Source: Bedellia somnulentella | Lineage: Eukaryota; Arthropoda; Insecta; Lepidoptera; Bedelliidae | Reading direction: 5' to 3' | NCBI GenBank assembly: GCA_963576735.1 | Contig: OY755170.1 | Coordinates: forward strand, 24,102,875 to 24,166,874 | Length of the DNA: 64,000 nt | Part shown: piece after piece, positions 1 through 13,150 of the stretch | Position numbering within the stretch: the first letter of the stretch is position 1 | Layout: the number at the start of each line of letters is the position of its first letter | Position numbers and translations under genes: made by a program | Notes under the pieces: model-generated | Database searches by the model: none | Seen by the model: the letters and a program-made list of their open reading frames with translations, nothing else | What the model was told of the DNA's origin: nothing

Positions 1-127
1 AGTATATTAATGTAGAGCTACTATTTTAGCATATATTTTTTGCGATAGATCTTGATTTTACACTAATGAGTAAAATTGTTCTTGCTTAGCACATCTCTCA
101 TATAAACAACATTAAGTAACATAACAT

Positions 128-340
128 TAGGTAGCCAGAGCTAAGGAATCAGAAATTCCTCAGCCACTTTTGGAAGTTGCGTGGGGAAAAGATGGTAAAA
201 TAAAGGTTCTTGGTGATGGGTCTCCAACCGCATCGCCCAAAAATCCCTTAAAAGCCCCAATACCGTTCGTCGCCTCTTACGTACACCCACCGGAAGAAAT
301 GGGGTAGTGCTATTCTAAGCCGACACTACACAGCATTAAA
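128..340 (-). repeat. Rep-A SINE-like copy
   Basis: Copy of an abundant roughly 220-250 bp family. Read on the minus strand it starts near TGTGTAGTGTCGGCTTAGAA, passes through GACCCATCACCAA and TGGCTGAGGAATTTC, and ends with GCTCTGGCTACC. The same order of blocks recurs at about a dozen places in the window. The (ATGT)n tail seen in fuller copies is missing here. Confidence 0.8.
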
Positions 341-447
341 ATAAATTACACGGCTTTAAAGGGAAGGATTTAGTTGAGGCAAAATTGTATCAACGGCCGG
401 TAAATATCAGGGTCACCTACTAAACGGTAAAAAGATAACGATGTTAC

Positions 448-532
448 TTATACTCCCCCAATCATCCTAATAGGGTAGGTAGAGACTATCAATTACCGCT
501 TTGTGCTATCCCGATATTCTTTAGCTAGTTAA
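448..532 (-). repeat. LINE-B 3' end, degenerate
   Basis: The words gtaggtagagactatc and ctttgtgctatcc match, with substitutions, the 3' end of the LINE at 60957-62040. It is a 5'-truncated old copy. Confidence 0.55.
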
Positions 533-2387
533 ACACTTGAACAATAACATTGATATAATCATAATTTATAATTATTCCAGAAATTCACTTTCGATACTTA
601 TTTCGCTTGTAATGTAATACTCCATTGTTTTCAAATATCACTTTATTAACGAAGCTATCTCAAGTATTACGAAATGAAACGTTAGTTATGATACAGTTGA
701 TTACAACTGGTTACGGTGATATTGGGTCGCGGTCACATGACGGTCAATTTGACCTTAGCCAGGATGCTCGAGGTCAAAGGAACATTGCGTTAAAAAAAGA
801 ACACCTTTCGGAGAAACTCCATCGTCGACCCAACATTAAAAAAACTAAATCAACCTTGAAAACTTTAAAAATATACTTCGGACTACCAACAAAGGTGATA
901 TATGATAGTGATGATGGGAATATTGTATAATCGAATAAAGAAGAATGTTGGTTAGCTGTTTAAATCAGATAGATGATATCAAAGAGACTAAAGAGAATAT
1001 AAATAATTTGATGCAAAGTTTTATCGGACAAAATTCACCACAGAGAAAAAGAATTATAATGGTCGAGGGATATAACCGCTTAACTCAAAATAGAAGAATA
1101 TATAGTTAGTAGATAACCATGACCACAGTTCGTCTTAAAATTGGTTACTAAGCTTGGGTCAGATCAAGTAAGCCGAACCACTTGTTAAATGTGGGTTAAG
1201 CAGATAACAGACCATACGTATTATGAGACGAGTGCCAACTTATAGCATTCATTCCGATACACATGATGATGTACAGTAATGTAAGAAATGCTCGGAGTAG
1301 TAAAGGTAATTTTCTTTTGAACATCATAAGACATTTCGTTACCCATTTTATATCATTTTTATTCACCTATCCACCTACGTGATGCGATGTCCGACAGCAA
1401 TGTCATTATGTATGACTTAGTATAATCTTTTGAGAGGACTATAAGTTACATTTTGTGACATTCTTCTTAGTCGCATATTTATAGACCCCAGACAGGCCCA
1501 TTTTGCCTGAAAAAAGCATTCAAGTTATAGGGCAGGCCTCGGCAAGTAAAATTAAACCATTTTCAAATGAGATAATACACCTCAGCCGTGTGAATATGAG
1601 TTTCCTCAATATTTTTTCATTCGCCCTTAATAACTTCGATAAAAACAACAGTTCTGAGTCGGGCCTTTACCAATGAGTCTTCATTTATTAAACTTATATT
1701 TGTAGCGTATTTATTATGAGTGAGGAAACTCACATGGGTAAGTTTTACTAAGTAATATGGCAGTGCATCAGTGTGTGTGTGTGTGTTCAAAAGAGTCACC
1801 TTGAAAGTCAATCAAAGGTTATTCTCAGAGTTCTAGCACGTCTACCACCCCTGTGGGGATATATGGCGTTATCGTTTGAATTTGAATTTCCCACCCTACT
1901 AAAACTCACTATAGTTTTAATGTTGTAGGCAGAATCACTCAAAAATTTTTTAAATGTAAATAAAATTGGCGGCCGATTAACCTTAACCGAACACATTATT
2001 TCTCAATAAATAAACATAGACAATATGTCCAAAAACTTCGTTTATCGTTTCAATATTTCTCTTAAATCAAAAACGTCGATAGGCAGATTCCCATTACATC
2101 GACAATATTTCTATGAAACAGGGAAATCGTTTTCCAATAAATTTTTTTTTTAAACATTAACCAGTAGTAAACATATGTTAAAAATAAATGTTAAAAATTT
2201 CAGCTTCATCATAATCCTCTTAACTTCTCTAAGAATATATGCAAACCACTGGTATATAAAGTTACCAGATTCGGACCCTGCGACTCTTTCATTCAATTGC
2301 AAGTTCTTTGTTATGCTATCATGAAACTCTTGCCATGTCTTAAGAAAGTTATTTTTTGTGGTATAGAACGAATGTCAGTTTTGTTAC
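533..2387. other. intergenic DNA, no gene seen
   Basis: No convincing coding region. The longest frame (625-930 plus, 101 codons) has no recognisable domain and no splice context. A short GT run lies near 1771-1788. Scattered words at 1484-1545 and 1715-1745 (gggcaggcctcgg, ctcacatgggtaag) look like decayed Rep-C pieces. Confidence 0.5.
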
Positions 2388-2602
2388 TCATACATACATA
2401 TGTAAACTCACAGCTATAAACCCCTAAAAGGGGTATTTTCTCAATCAGAAAATTCTTCAGCTACTTTTAAGATAAGTGGTGGAAAGATTGTAAAATAATG
2501 AGTATCCAATTGCATTACCCAGGAACCACTTAAAAAGCCTTCTTCGATCACCCATATGAAGAAATGGGGTAGTGCTATTCTTAGCCGAAACTACGCAGCA
2601 TT
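2388..2602 (-). repeat. Rep-A copy with ATGT tail
   Basis: Diverged Rep-A copy. On the plus strand it begins with catacatacatatg (tail complement), then cagctataaaccccta, and ends ggggtagtgctattcttagccg. Confidence 0.75.
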
Positions 2603-3899
2603 TCGTTACTCATCGATCTATATTAGATATTGCTACATTACCTACAATTTCAATTTCAACAAAGGATTTCTAAATGTTGGACTGCACAGAAGCACTGATT
2701 ACCGTTAAGATCATACGATCATGTTTTTTCATTAGTATGGAATAAGCTTTTTTAGCAGTTATCTAGGCGGATATTACTCCGAACTAAGTTAATTAGTTTT
2801 TTCCAATCATAAGTTGTTTCCCTCAATGATAAAAACTTTTCAGTTGACAAAGCGGCTCGATTTGTGTAGTCGAGCGCAGAGCCAGTCGATGTAAAAATCG
2901 ACTGCAAAAAATATCCATCCTTCCTAGTTCCGTATCTTGCAGATGTTTTCTCGTGTTTGTATTAATATTAAAAGCTAGGCGTCAGGGAAACGCCATCAGT
3001 TGCAGGGTAGCCGTCTATCCTAAAACATCTGAATTGCTTTTAGTGCGTCTAAGAGGATTATTATTGTGAGTAGCTGTTTTGGCGTTTGGGAAGGTACGTT
3101 GTCTTGTACTGTCCGTGTAGTCGATTTTGTAAATTTTTGTTCAAAATTATAGTTTGTATTATATAATTTTAATACTATATGGATATAGTACGTTGATTTT
3201 TGGCTAAGGGTCGTATATATTTTAAACACTTTTGTGCTTTAACGGTTGTAGAGGAAGCCGCAGACAGCCTTGATTGTCTAACGTAAGTTCTTAAACATGG
3301 ATATATATGTATATATATATATATATAGATATATGTATTGTGTTGTAATAGATTCTGTGTTTTCTCATTGTTAGTAAATTGTTATAAGTAGTTGTAGTTA
3401 ACGCTAAAACCACAAACGTCTTCTTTACTCAGCGAACTATTAAACTATAGAAATGTAACTTCGGTACTAAACATCGCTAGAAAACGGCTCAGCGATCACG
3501 CACACATACCAGACACATCACGATACAAGATCACGCACACATACAGCTATCTGCCGCCTGTCCAGCCCGCTGATTGGTTGACCATTTTTATTACTGCCCC
3601 ACTATGTCATTTGACTTTCGTTTGGTCAATATTTGGTACGATTACTGGATGGTTTCATGCATGATGCAACATGTTTAAATTGTGGCCCGTATTAAAGTGT
3701 GAATTACTTTGTATGAAATAAAACTAAAGAATTACTGTTAATTTTTATTTATAAAAGGAATATAATATTTAATAAAATATATATTTACATCTAGGTCTAT
3801 TTCCTGCAGTGGATATGAACAAAACTAAACAATAATTACATAGTATAAAACAAAGTTGTGTGTCTTTTTGTGAGCTTACTGCTCCTAAAATATGTAACG
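2603..3899. other. intergenic DNA with AT microsatellite
   Basis: No gene seen. A TA-rich simple repeat lies at about 3299-3335. The words cacgcacacatac occur twice near 3495 and 3535, a small local duplication. Confidence 0.5.
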
Positions 3900-4210
3900 A
3901 TTTGTTTTTACAATTGATAGTCAAGACATTAAACCACAATCCCGTGCAGATGCGGTCTAAGATGGAGCATGTCTGTCTAGAAGTAGTCTATTCACTCTGG
4001 CCTTAAAGACGTCCAGATTAATAGTAGTCGGGAAACACGTCTGCTGGCAAGGAATTCCACACAGGAACTGCAGTACTTTTCAATCTTCTTCGGGATTTTA
4101 ATTCATGGTAATCACTTTCAATGAAATGGATTGAACACACGAACGACGTTTTTGGAGGCACCCAAAGTTCATCTCGCCTTTCAAATCGTATAGCGGCAAT
4201 CCATTTTTTT
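3900..4210 (-). mobile_element. non-LTR retrotransposon 3' coding remnant
   Basis: Read on the minus strand and allowing one frameshift, the segment near 3960-4060 gives the C-terminus common to insect LINE reverse-transcriptase ORFs: WNSLP..VFP, then NLDVFKARVNRLLLDRHAPS and a stop. The WNSLP motif is where such proteins normally end. Upstream the frame is broken, so this is a 5'-truncated dead copy. Confidence 0.7.
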
Positions 4211-5419
4211 CGATTGACATCATTATGAGGAAATCTATAACAAAAATAGGAATCCGATTAAGGTTGAATTGTGTTTAGAAAAGTAAGACGATTTAAAATA
4301 AGTTGGTTCGAAAAATGTTGCATAAACCATCCCCGTTTGGCAGAGATGCCAGTCCGCCATCATCACTGTCAATCAGCTGTCAATCACTGTTTGTTTACAT
4401 GCGCTACAACAAGATATTTTGTAAATACGAAAATAAAATACTTACGCGTGAAAATGGACATCATGTGATTTATTGTGGATACGATTGCTGCTCCGACACC
4501 ATTTCACTTGACAAATAGTCATTTCGGCTCCAAAAATCACCAATAAATTGTGTTTTAGTTTTGACGTTTCGACGTCAAGCTTATGCAAAGTGACGCTGAG
4601 TACTAAATGCCGAAAATATACTTCGAGTAAGCCCCGCCCACAAGAGTACTTCGGGAAAAGGTACACAAAATTTAGCGAGTTACATTTCTATAGTTTAATA
4701 GTTCGCTGTCTTTACTATCTTAGTTCTATACCACCGCAACCCGCGATATTCGCAGCGAATGATTTCTTTTTCTATATAAATATACATATTACAAGATACT
4801 GTTGTAATAAACTGCTTGAAATAAACACAGGTATATTAACAAAACGTAAGTAAAGAAAAGCACAAACTTCAATTGAACATTTTCCGTTTCAGCGGGAATT
4901 TGTTTGTCTTACAAGATAGTTGCCGGTCGCTCGTGTGCTATTCCTAACTTGCACTTAATACGAAATTGTTTCGATCATCCGAGCGCTCAACTACAATGTT
5001 ATATTCACTGTTGTTAGCAAACACTTAATTTGTTTTGTAAAACCGCTGAGGCAACTTAGATGAACCATTTGGTTTTCCAATAGTACTGCAACGGTCCTAC
5101 TCATAAAGTGGCTAGATAACGTCTAATTTAATATAGTTCATGCTTTTCTTCTCAAAATAAGCTTAAAATTTCTTGTATGTTTCAATTTGGCGATTTTATT
5201 GAATTCGGCGAACTCTATTGTAATGCCTTCGTCACGGCCTTAATTGTTTACTCGCGCTACTTTTTTTTCCTGAACCTTAGCTGTAAAATAATATTATGAT
5301 GCTGCTTTTTAATATGCCATACTCAAAACAAATTAAAAAAATAAGCGAAATTGATTTTGTCGTTTTGGTTTATTTAGTTTTAAATACTGTACAAGACGGA
5401 GTTTCTTTATCAATCAGTG
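4211..5419. other. intergenic DNA, no gene seen
   Basis: Overlapping frames of 65-101 codons at 4271-4853 lie on both strands and show no family motif, signal peptide or splice context. I read them as chance frames. Confidence 0.5.
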
Positions 5420-5830
5420 TGATCTGTGATCAGACCAGTGTCGTCAATGCGTAAGAACTCTTTACCATTCAGCCATTGGACGTCCAGTGTTGGAAATAGT
5501 TCTACGGTTCTACCCTAAATATCTCAACCACGACCGGTTGTAAGCTGCCCTTCTCCAAAGGCTTCCCAAGACTAAGTCCTCGGTCCACCCGATGGCAAGT
5601 CTACCCTCATTGCGTCGCCCGGCGCGTGGCAGTCAGTCCAAAACCTTTAAACCCACAAGGCCATCGGTTCTGGCACATTGCCACTTCAGTTTCGCCACTC
5701 TTCGGGCTTCGCCAGTTACCGTCATTCTCCTGCTAACCTCATTCTCAAAGTTGGTTCTAACTTATCGGATGGTTTGTCCCAGTTAAACATATTGTACGAC
5801 AACTTCGAGCATAGTTTCCAACATTCCATG
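5420..5830 (-). mobile_element. RTE-like LINE 3' fragment (family D)
   Basis: On the minus strand the conceptual protein has blocks LKVLDWLPRAGRRN, GWTEDLV and AAYNRSWLRYLG, followed by GGACGTCCAATGGCTGAATG. This matches the usual C-terminus of lepidopteran RTE-type ORF2 proteins (VLEW.PR.GRR..GRP..RW.DDL, then W). Frameshifts break it. Related pieces lie at 15885-16005, 35925-36100 and 51893-52060. Open frames on the plus strand here are shadows. Confidence 0.75.
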
Positions 5831-6477
5831 TTCAATAGGAGTGGGTACGATATGGTTGTATGATATTATTTTGTCTCGCCCATATCTAGGATAGCTTGAT
5901 GTATCGAAAACTGGCACAACTATAGTGGTACCATTTAAGGTAAATCACAATTCAAAGTTCTCCATGTTAGTTGATGTGAAGCATCGGGAACAAAGAGTTC
6001 CTGTGAACAATTGCTCAGTACGCTCCTTTGATTGGCAGCGTCAAATGCATACCTAGAATTTAGTTTCGAGCTACGGTGAATTCAGTTCGGAATTCCAAAG
6101 AGATTTTTATTTTCCAAAAGTAATTTTGAACCACTCGACTGTTGGCATGGCTTTGAATGTTTTGGAAAATAGTTTAATAAAAGTTTTCTACGTATAACGG
6201 TTGGCTGCATTTATTAATTTTTAGTTTTACCGGATTGTAAATATATTTTATCGCCTAGTAAACTCACTCTTTTTTTTGCTCAAATTTTATTTGATATAAA
6301 CTATTAGACTGATTGTAATTTTAAAATGAAAAGCCAAAAGAAATGTAAAGATAAATTTATAACTTTCGTTAATTTGTTAGGTAAAAACATTAAAACATGG
6401 TATACAAAATTTTATTAGAAACAATTACATAGTCAAGACGTTTGGATATAAATTGTTCTTGACTGACTCACATTCCT

Positions 6478-6512
6478 ATATAATATATATACACATATAT
6501 ATATATATAAAA
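6478..6512. repeat. AT/TA simple repeat
   Basis: Run of TATATA/CATATA dinucleotides directly before the Helitron-like element. Confidence 0.85.
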
Positions 6513-6772
6513 GAAAGTGGTGTTAGTTACACTATTTATAACTCAAGAATAGATGAACCGATTTGGCTGAAAATTGGTAGAGAGGTAGCTTAAAACCAGG
6601 AAAAGGACATAGGATTTTATAATATTAAAAGGAGGGATTGTTTGTATGTCGGTAATGCAAATGCTCCGCAACAACCTAACCGGTAGACCTAACCTAACAA
6701 TATTGTAGGGTGTAAGCAGTGTAAAATACTTAACATCATCCGTGCGAAGCCGGGGCAGACCACTAGTACAGA
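6513..6772 (+). mobile_element. Helitron-like non-autonomous element
   Basis: Contains taactcaagaatagatgaac, cggctgaaaattgg-type words and ends ccgtgcgaagccggggcag...ccactagt. The GC-rich end followed by CTAGT is the usual look of short Helitron-like repeats in Lepidoptera. The same sequence in reverse lies at 43966-44180. Helitron class is inferred from the end motif only. Confidence 0.55.
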
Positions 6773-7193
6773 GAAAAAAACTAATAAATACGACAGAATA
6801 TGTTTCATACTTTTATATTAACTTTTCGATCACAGTTGATTTTTTTCTATGCTTTATATGATCGATGATGTGTTTATTGAATGAAGTTTTGTGAATTTTA
6901 GTGAACTGCATAGTTCCTAGGTTGAAATCAATAAATAATTGATATCGCAACGCATGTAATGTATATTAATTCAGCTAATTATACGACTGCAAGTAATTAT
7001 TATAATGACTTATGGTTTCACGTGCTTTGTATCATAAATAATCCACATAACCATTATATCCAATGAAATGGTCGTAGGCAATGCAGTCAAATCAATTCAT
7101 TTTCGCATAATGGCAGCCTTTTTGTCATTGTCCTACGATTTTAACAAGGTCAATGTTAAAAAGACCTATCAATATTTTAAAGCGTAACAAGAC

Positions 7194-7337
7194 TAACGCC
7201 CGATTTCTGAATTGAGTATTCAAGCTGAGAACGACTTAAGTATCGTTTTGTCTCTTTCAGTTGTTAAGATCTCAATGCGACAGAACGATACTTAAGTTGT
7301 TCTCATCTGGAATACTCAATTCAGAAATCGGGCGTTA
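7194..7337. mobile_element. palindromic MITE, 144 bp
   Basis: Two nearly complementary arms (7194-7253 and 7279-7337) surround a 25-nt loop. The outer words are TAACGCCCGATTTCTGAATT on the left and its complement on the right. There are only a few mismatches over about 58 bp. No ORF. Confidence 0.85.
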
Positions 7338-7371
7338 CTGTCTATTTTTAAATTTTAAATGTTTAGGTACT

Positions 7372-7612
7372 TATAATCATGGCCATAAATCCCAGAAATG
7401 GGAAGCCAGAGCTTCCGAACTAGAAACTCGTCAGCCACATTTGGAAGTTGATAGGGGACAAGATGGTTTAAATAAAGTTTCGTTGGTGATGGGTCTCCAA
7501 CTGCATCGCCTAAAAAACACATAAAACAAAACCCCCATACCCTTAAGCGCCTTTTACGACACCCATAGGTAGAAAAGGGTTGTGACATTCTAAGCCGGCA
7601 CTACACGGCATT
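7372..7612 (-). repeat. Rep-A copy
   Basis: Near full-length copy: atggccataaatccca, gccagagcttcc, gtcagccacatttggaagtt, gatgggtctccaactgcatc, and taagccggcactacacggca at its 5' side. Frames in it on both strands are repeat-derived. Confidence 0.85.
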
Positions 7613-7799
7613 TATAAATAAAAAAATTGATTTAGGTTACTCAGTAGACCAACACTTAAATGCAGTTAGGCATGGGTGCCACTTCTAAATCGGAGCAACA
7701 TAGAATTATGTTTTCTAAACTCTTGAATATATGATGAAGGTTGATACCTGTAGGGGAAAACATCGTCAATTTGTATTCATACATGTGACAGTATATTCG

Positions 7800-7935
7800 A
7801 CTAGAATAGCCTGCAACCTATCACGTAAATGCATTGTCCAGGCCAGAAGTGGTCACCTTGAACTACCGGTGACTCAAATGTCACGTGATATTCAGAAGTG
7901 CTGTACTTCTGCAGGTATACACAGAGTAAATAAAA
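7800..7935 (+). repeat. Rep-C copy, diverged
   Basis: Reads cctatcacgtaaatgc, gtgactcaaatgtcacgtga, tattcagaagt. This is the reverse orientation of the copies at 10738-10912 and 23785-23950. Confidence 0.65.
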
Positions 7936-10737
7936 GATGAGTGAAAGTATAATTCACATACATTTACATCTAAAGTAGTAAAGGTACCATTAATTCACAC
8001 GTTACCATTATTATTATATATAGGTACATATGTACCGTTATTCGTGATATTATTGTGATCATGTGTTCAGAATATCCAAAATCAAACACATTTTAAAACA
8101 GTAAAACACGTAGTCACGTGCAGAACAATTTAATTACTCGCCTAATTCGATTACATAAGAAACCATGAACTCGAACTTATAGGTTTCTCCTTTGTGGGTT
8201 GTTTTTTTCCGCGCAATTAAAATGGTTCATGAAGGCAGACAGTACTTAAAACAGCGCAATATATGAAACCATCTTTTCTGCCTTTAGGGCATCAATTCCA
8301 GATTTTTCTCGTTGATTAATTGTGGGGTGCTAACGTAGTAACGTAGTAAAATGCTAACAGGTTACTTCGGAAAAATCTAGTACTATTTATATCCTCTCTC
8401 TAGTTGATAATATCCATCCGTGTAATTAGGCTCTTAACTAGCTGTCGGCTAAAGAGTAATTCAATTGCTCACGGACATGCGATATCAAAGTGGGGCGCTA
8501 CTGGTTAGCTTGATTAAATCTAGGTAACATTTTTACATATATATTCTACTTCCTCCGTTCAATTCTTACTGAAATAAGCAGATTTACTTGCTTGGCCCTT
8601 GTACTATTCTAGCAGATTTCAGTTCTACTGAACCTAAAATTCAAATAAGACCAATTAATACAGATAGGAACGAATATATTCAATCGATAAAGTTTCAGCT
8701 ACTATTGTTGGTTTTGCAACAGCTGACACGATACAACATTCAATCACTGTATATTGAAATATATCATAAGTATTTTATTTTAATCCTTAATAGACCCATG
8801 AATTTTGTCATTAAATAAGGTAATACTTCTGGTATTCAACGTGTTTACATCTGAAGAAATCCTTGTTATAATTTGTCAGCAGATGTTCCGAGTATCATTT
8901 TTGGCTAAAGTATCCATACGAGAAAGAGCTTGCCGCTTTGTATGATAAGACTTTCACATGGCTAAATAATTCCTGATGTTCTCTTATAGTTCAAATATCT
9001 GATAAATGAACCACAATTGATCATGGAGAATAGACATAAAGATGTAGGTCGCATTCAGGATTTATCAAATATTCAAAGCTGATGAGCTTTGAATATTTGA
9101 AAGGGATGCCTTTCCAAGTGAGACACACGGGTGATGTTAACTAGCTCGTTATATTGCCAGTTTGCAGATCATTGATTAGCTTGAATCTGCGCAAGTGGTT
9201 TTTTTTGCTGATATTTAGCACATTCGTTGTACCGTGAACACAAATCGGAAGAGCAATGGCCTCTCATTAGTGACCTTGCTTCGAAACGTAGACAAAGTGA
9301 AGACGGATATAACAAAATTAGCTAAAATATTTTATGCTCATCATCATGCTTTAATGCTCATCACATCACTGTACAGATATTTAAATACCGAAAGAGCTAT
9401 AGTTTGACACGTTGGGCCTACTGCGGGTTGAGATACAAAAAAGACTAATAGACTGATAGAAGCCGGGACCGACGGCTTAACATGTCTGCATATGTCATGT
9501 CATAGCCGAAATGAGATAAAACTTACAAATTTAGTTGAATCCCACCGTAAATTCGAAACCCAATACCTCCGGGTCGCGCGCTTAACGCTGTTACCCGTTG
9601 GCCCACGGAGGCAATCAGCTGTAATAGGACACATATTCAGTTGTTGCGCATGTACAATTGTACACTTTGTACAATGGAAGCGCGGAATTTATTCTTTTGT
9701 ACATCATTATCAATTACTTACACTGAGCAACGGAGCGAAAAACAGAGAAATACTAGCTAACGTAGTTATGTCGTTTAGTTCGTACTTCAATAACTACTGT
9801 ATTGTCCTGCTTTAAATGGTGCCTGCGCTTCTATTCAAGATAAATGTACTTCTACAACAAAATATCATTTCAGTTACAATGTAGTTCCGAGAAAAGAACG
9901 ATTGAAGTTCAGAAAACATTTTCGAATGGAAATATCATGAAGTTTTCTCTATGTTTTCACTGCATCTCAGTATTTTTGAGAAAACATAACGACGACCAAA
10001 CTAAAGAAAATCATTTTCAAATAGGAATATCATAAAGTTTCTGTTTTCACTGCATCTTAGTATTTCAGAGAATATACAACGACGACAAACTACCTCGTGT
10101 GTTCATACGTTTTGAGACGAAGAAGTGAAACTAACATATCTTTTAAGCTATATTATAATAAATTTAAATGAAAGTTTTGGGGTTTTATGCGAGGTGGAAC
10201 TTTGCTTTATGCGAGGGTGCAGAATCTTGCTGAAATACCCAATCTTTACTTTTGAAAAGGGTATTAATTCGTATTCGTTTGGTTTTATGGACTGAGGTGT
10301 TTTATATTGAAATTGTTTCTAGTAATATATATTTAAGCTTTTTAAAAAGCAAATGTTAATTCTCTGTCCAAGCCATGGCATCGCTTTAATGTTTAATCAA
10401 GTAATTCCGGACCGCACAATACATACATACATTTAATTAGTGTTCTCTAAATCCGATTGCGTGCTAGGATTGCATCTGTGATAATCCCTCTACACGAGCA
10501 GCATAGTGTAAACCGGCAACTGCGAGATCTGTATCTCAATATTGGAGTTATGCGTATTCATGGATGGATATAGTGAAGCCATCTGTTTGCCTTGCATGCC
10601 GGTTCACGCATCTCTGGTGATTACAAGCGACCCCCTATACCCCCTCTGGGCCTTTGCGTTGGTCACGGATTTAAATGTCCACTGACTGTTATGCAACGAC
10701 GACGTCACTCCATTTCAATTATTTGTTAGGTCTTTGC
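7936..10737. other. intergenic DNA with one hairpin and a possible tRNA-like remnant
   Basis: No gene recognised. It contains a perfect 16-bp hairpin at 9065-9100 and a weak tRNA-like stretch at 9540-9620 (minus; A-box-like GTGGGCCAACGG and GGGTTTCGAA). Frames of up to 107 codons have no domain. Confidence 0.45.
9065..9100. repeat. perfect short hairpin
   Basis: TCAAATATTCAAAGCT, loop GATG, then the exact complement. The stem is 16 bp with a 4-nt loop and no mismatch. Confidence 0.85.
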
Positions 10738-10912
10738 AACATAAACATATAGCATAAGCGTTCACGCCGTTTATCCCCGAAGAGGTTGGCAGAGGTACCA
10801 ATACTTCTGAATATCACGTGACAGCGCCACCTAGTGTCCAAAGTAGGTACCCACGTTTTGCTTAGACAGGTGTACTCACGTGATAGGGGACAGGCAAACT
10901 AGTAGTATAAAT
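10738..10912 (-). repeat. Rep-C copy
   Basis: Plus-strand blocks in order: gcgttcacgccgtttatccc, gaagaggttggcagaggtac, cttctgaatatcacgtgac, gtacccacgttttgc, actcacgtgatagg. On the minus strand this ends in the shared 3' hairpin module. Confidence 0.8.
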
Positions 10913-11559
10913 TGTTGCTTCTATTTGTAATGATCAAAGCAAGTACGAAATAGTAACATTGTGATCGTTTTTTTTTTTGTAAGAGTTACAACTTATCTGC
11001 TTTACTTGAAAAAAGTGGACGAACTCGTGGTAATTCATAAAAAACATATTACTTACATAATAGTCAATATCAAATATGTAAATTTTTCTATCTATCTAAT
11101 ACCATATTGTACATGTACAAAACTTAATAAGTAATATTGCTGCTTCATAGACAAAAGCTGTCATCAAATTGGTCACAAGTAAATAAGGGCAACAGTGAAT
11201 CGTGCCCATTCACCGAGTGAACTAAGTATTAAGAAGCGGCAAATGGCACCTCAATTGATTACAAACATATCCACTTAAATAAATTAATAGTTCAGCAATT
11301 CTCAAATGATCACTCGCAATTGTCAATGTAGTGCGAATCTGAATGTAATAAACAAGGTTCGGAATCACGTAGCGTGCAGTCACATATTTGTTTTGCCGGT
11401 ACGATATGAATATGTGGAATATTCTGCTGCAGTTTGTTTTGCTGTTGATTAATAATTTTACAACCGTTTTATTAGTATGTCTCTGCTCTGAATCTATCCT
11501 TGCTTTCATATTCAATTCCATTACTGGTGGCCAGACTTTCAAAATTAATAATTCATTGA

Positions 11560-11640
11560 CTACTTAAGTGACGATCGATAGTCTCTGCTTACCCCAATGG
11601 GAACTAACGGCGTGAGAATATGTATGTATGAATGTATTGG
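11560..11640 (+). repeat. LINE-B 3' end
   Basis: gacgatcgatagtctctgc, ttaccccaatgggaactaac, ggcgtgagaatatgtatgta. This is a plus-sense copy with the tail intact and shows the 3' terminus of the family clearly. Confidence 0.8.
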
Positions 11641-12585
11641 CTACTTATATAATAAATAAGAGCCTGTTGGTGACAAGTTTTCCCAATGCGTCATTCATAA
11701 TCAGTTTTCGCAAGTTTGTAAGAAATTTTGCTTGTCACGTGATTTTAGGTCACGTTGATTTTAGTTTCCAAGTTGCAGACACTTCACGTGATTTCATTAA
11801 TTGACAACTTCCGCAATTAAAAAAAGTGTTCTAACAAGATTGTGTTTAGTAAAAAAGTGTCGATTAATTAATTCTTTATTCAGCTGGCTTATTTAAACGT
11901 ATTTTATTGAACGAAATTAATCATGCGCGGTGGTTTGTTACGAGTGAGTTCGGTGGTTGTAGTAACTATTTATACTACCATTCGTAATATTTTATTAAAA
12001 CGCTCAGAGATAATCCAAGTACATTTAATATATAAAAATTAATAAAAGGGGCATTTTTGTAGCACATCCAACCGAACAATTTGTAAATAGGTTTATAAAA
12101 AACACAAAGTCTAATGGAAAACCTCCTTTTTTAAGTCGGTTTATAAATCCTTTTAGCATTTTGTTGTTTCCATACTTGAATAAAATCGAGTACCGAATTA
12201 ATGAATAAAGCCTCTGTGTATTATTAATTTGCGGTTTATTTACTGATGTTAAAATCATATATTTTTTTTAAAAGCCTGGTTTACTTCACCGTAGCCGTAA
12301 AGAGCCACACACTTTTGACACATGCATACACTAACAAAGGGGTTTTCCTGTTTTCAGTCTGAATAATTATGGTTTTTTGCATTGTGTCCAAACTAATAAT
12401 AATTAATTAACGAGGTAAGACGCTACTACCGTTCTCACGTTTGCCTGATAACTGCTTATAGTATTGTACATAAAAGCCTTGCTTCCGTTAACCCAAGGGA
12501 AGATTTATCGAATCAACCGATTTGGAAACAAAGTATAAAGCGCTTTGCACAAGTGTCGACACGAGTGCTGAATCACTATACATAC

Positions 12586-12775
12586 ATACATATAATCACG
12601 CCATTGGGGTAGGCAGAGACTAACGATCGCCACTTTTTACGATCCTGGCAAAGCTCCCTAGCTTCGTTAACATCCATCAATCTTTTCATAAATGCACTTT
12701 TAGTCTTCATACTTCTGACACCTTCCTTTTCGAGCACATGCTCTGGTTGATCCAAATGAGTCGTCCGAGGTCATT
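12586..12775 (-). repeat. LINE-B 3' fragment
   Basis: catacatacatataatcacg, ggggtaggcagagact, gatcctggcaaagctc, catccatcaatcttttcata, then gttgatccaaatgagtcgtc. It collinearly matches the 3' part of the ORF and 3' end of the LINE at 60957-62040. Confidence 0.8.
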
Positions 12776-12995
12776 TTCTACTATTACATATATCATCACT
12801 GTAACATACCTATATAACACATACAACAACTGCTACTGCCCGTGATTTCGCCATGATTACTGTGATATTGTGTCGTGAGAGAAATGTAAAATGTTGAACA
12901 AAAAACACAACTAGTAAGGTTGTAAAAGAATCATGCAAGTTTTACAAAAAAGTGCAAACTCAAAACGGTGGGCCACAGGATGTGCTTTGAATATA

Positions 12996-13150
12996 TAATT
13001 ACATACATACATATTCTCACGCTGTTAGTTCCCATTGGGGTAGGCAGAGACTATCGATCGCCACTTTGTACGATCCTGGCAAACCTCTCTGGCTTCGTTT
13101 ACATCCATCAATCTTTTCATACATGCTCTTTTATTCTTCATACTGCATTC
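12996..13150 (-). repeat. LINE-B 3' fragment
   Basis: catacatacatattctcacg, cattggggtaggcagagact, ttgtacgatcctggcaaacc, catccatcaatcttttcata. A second copy of the same 3' end about 220 bp after the previous one. Confidence 0.85.

Noticed and set aside
5592..5863. plus-strand frames of 61-64 codons
   Set aside because: Antisense of the RTE-like LINE C-terminus.
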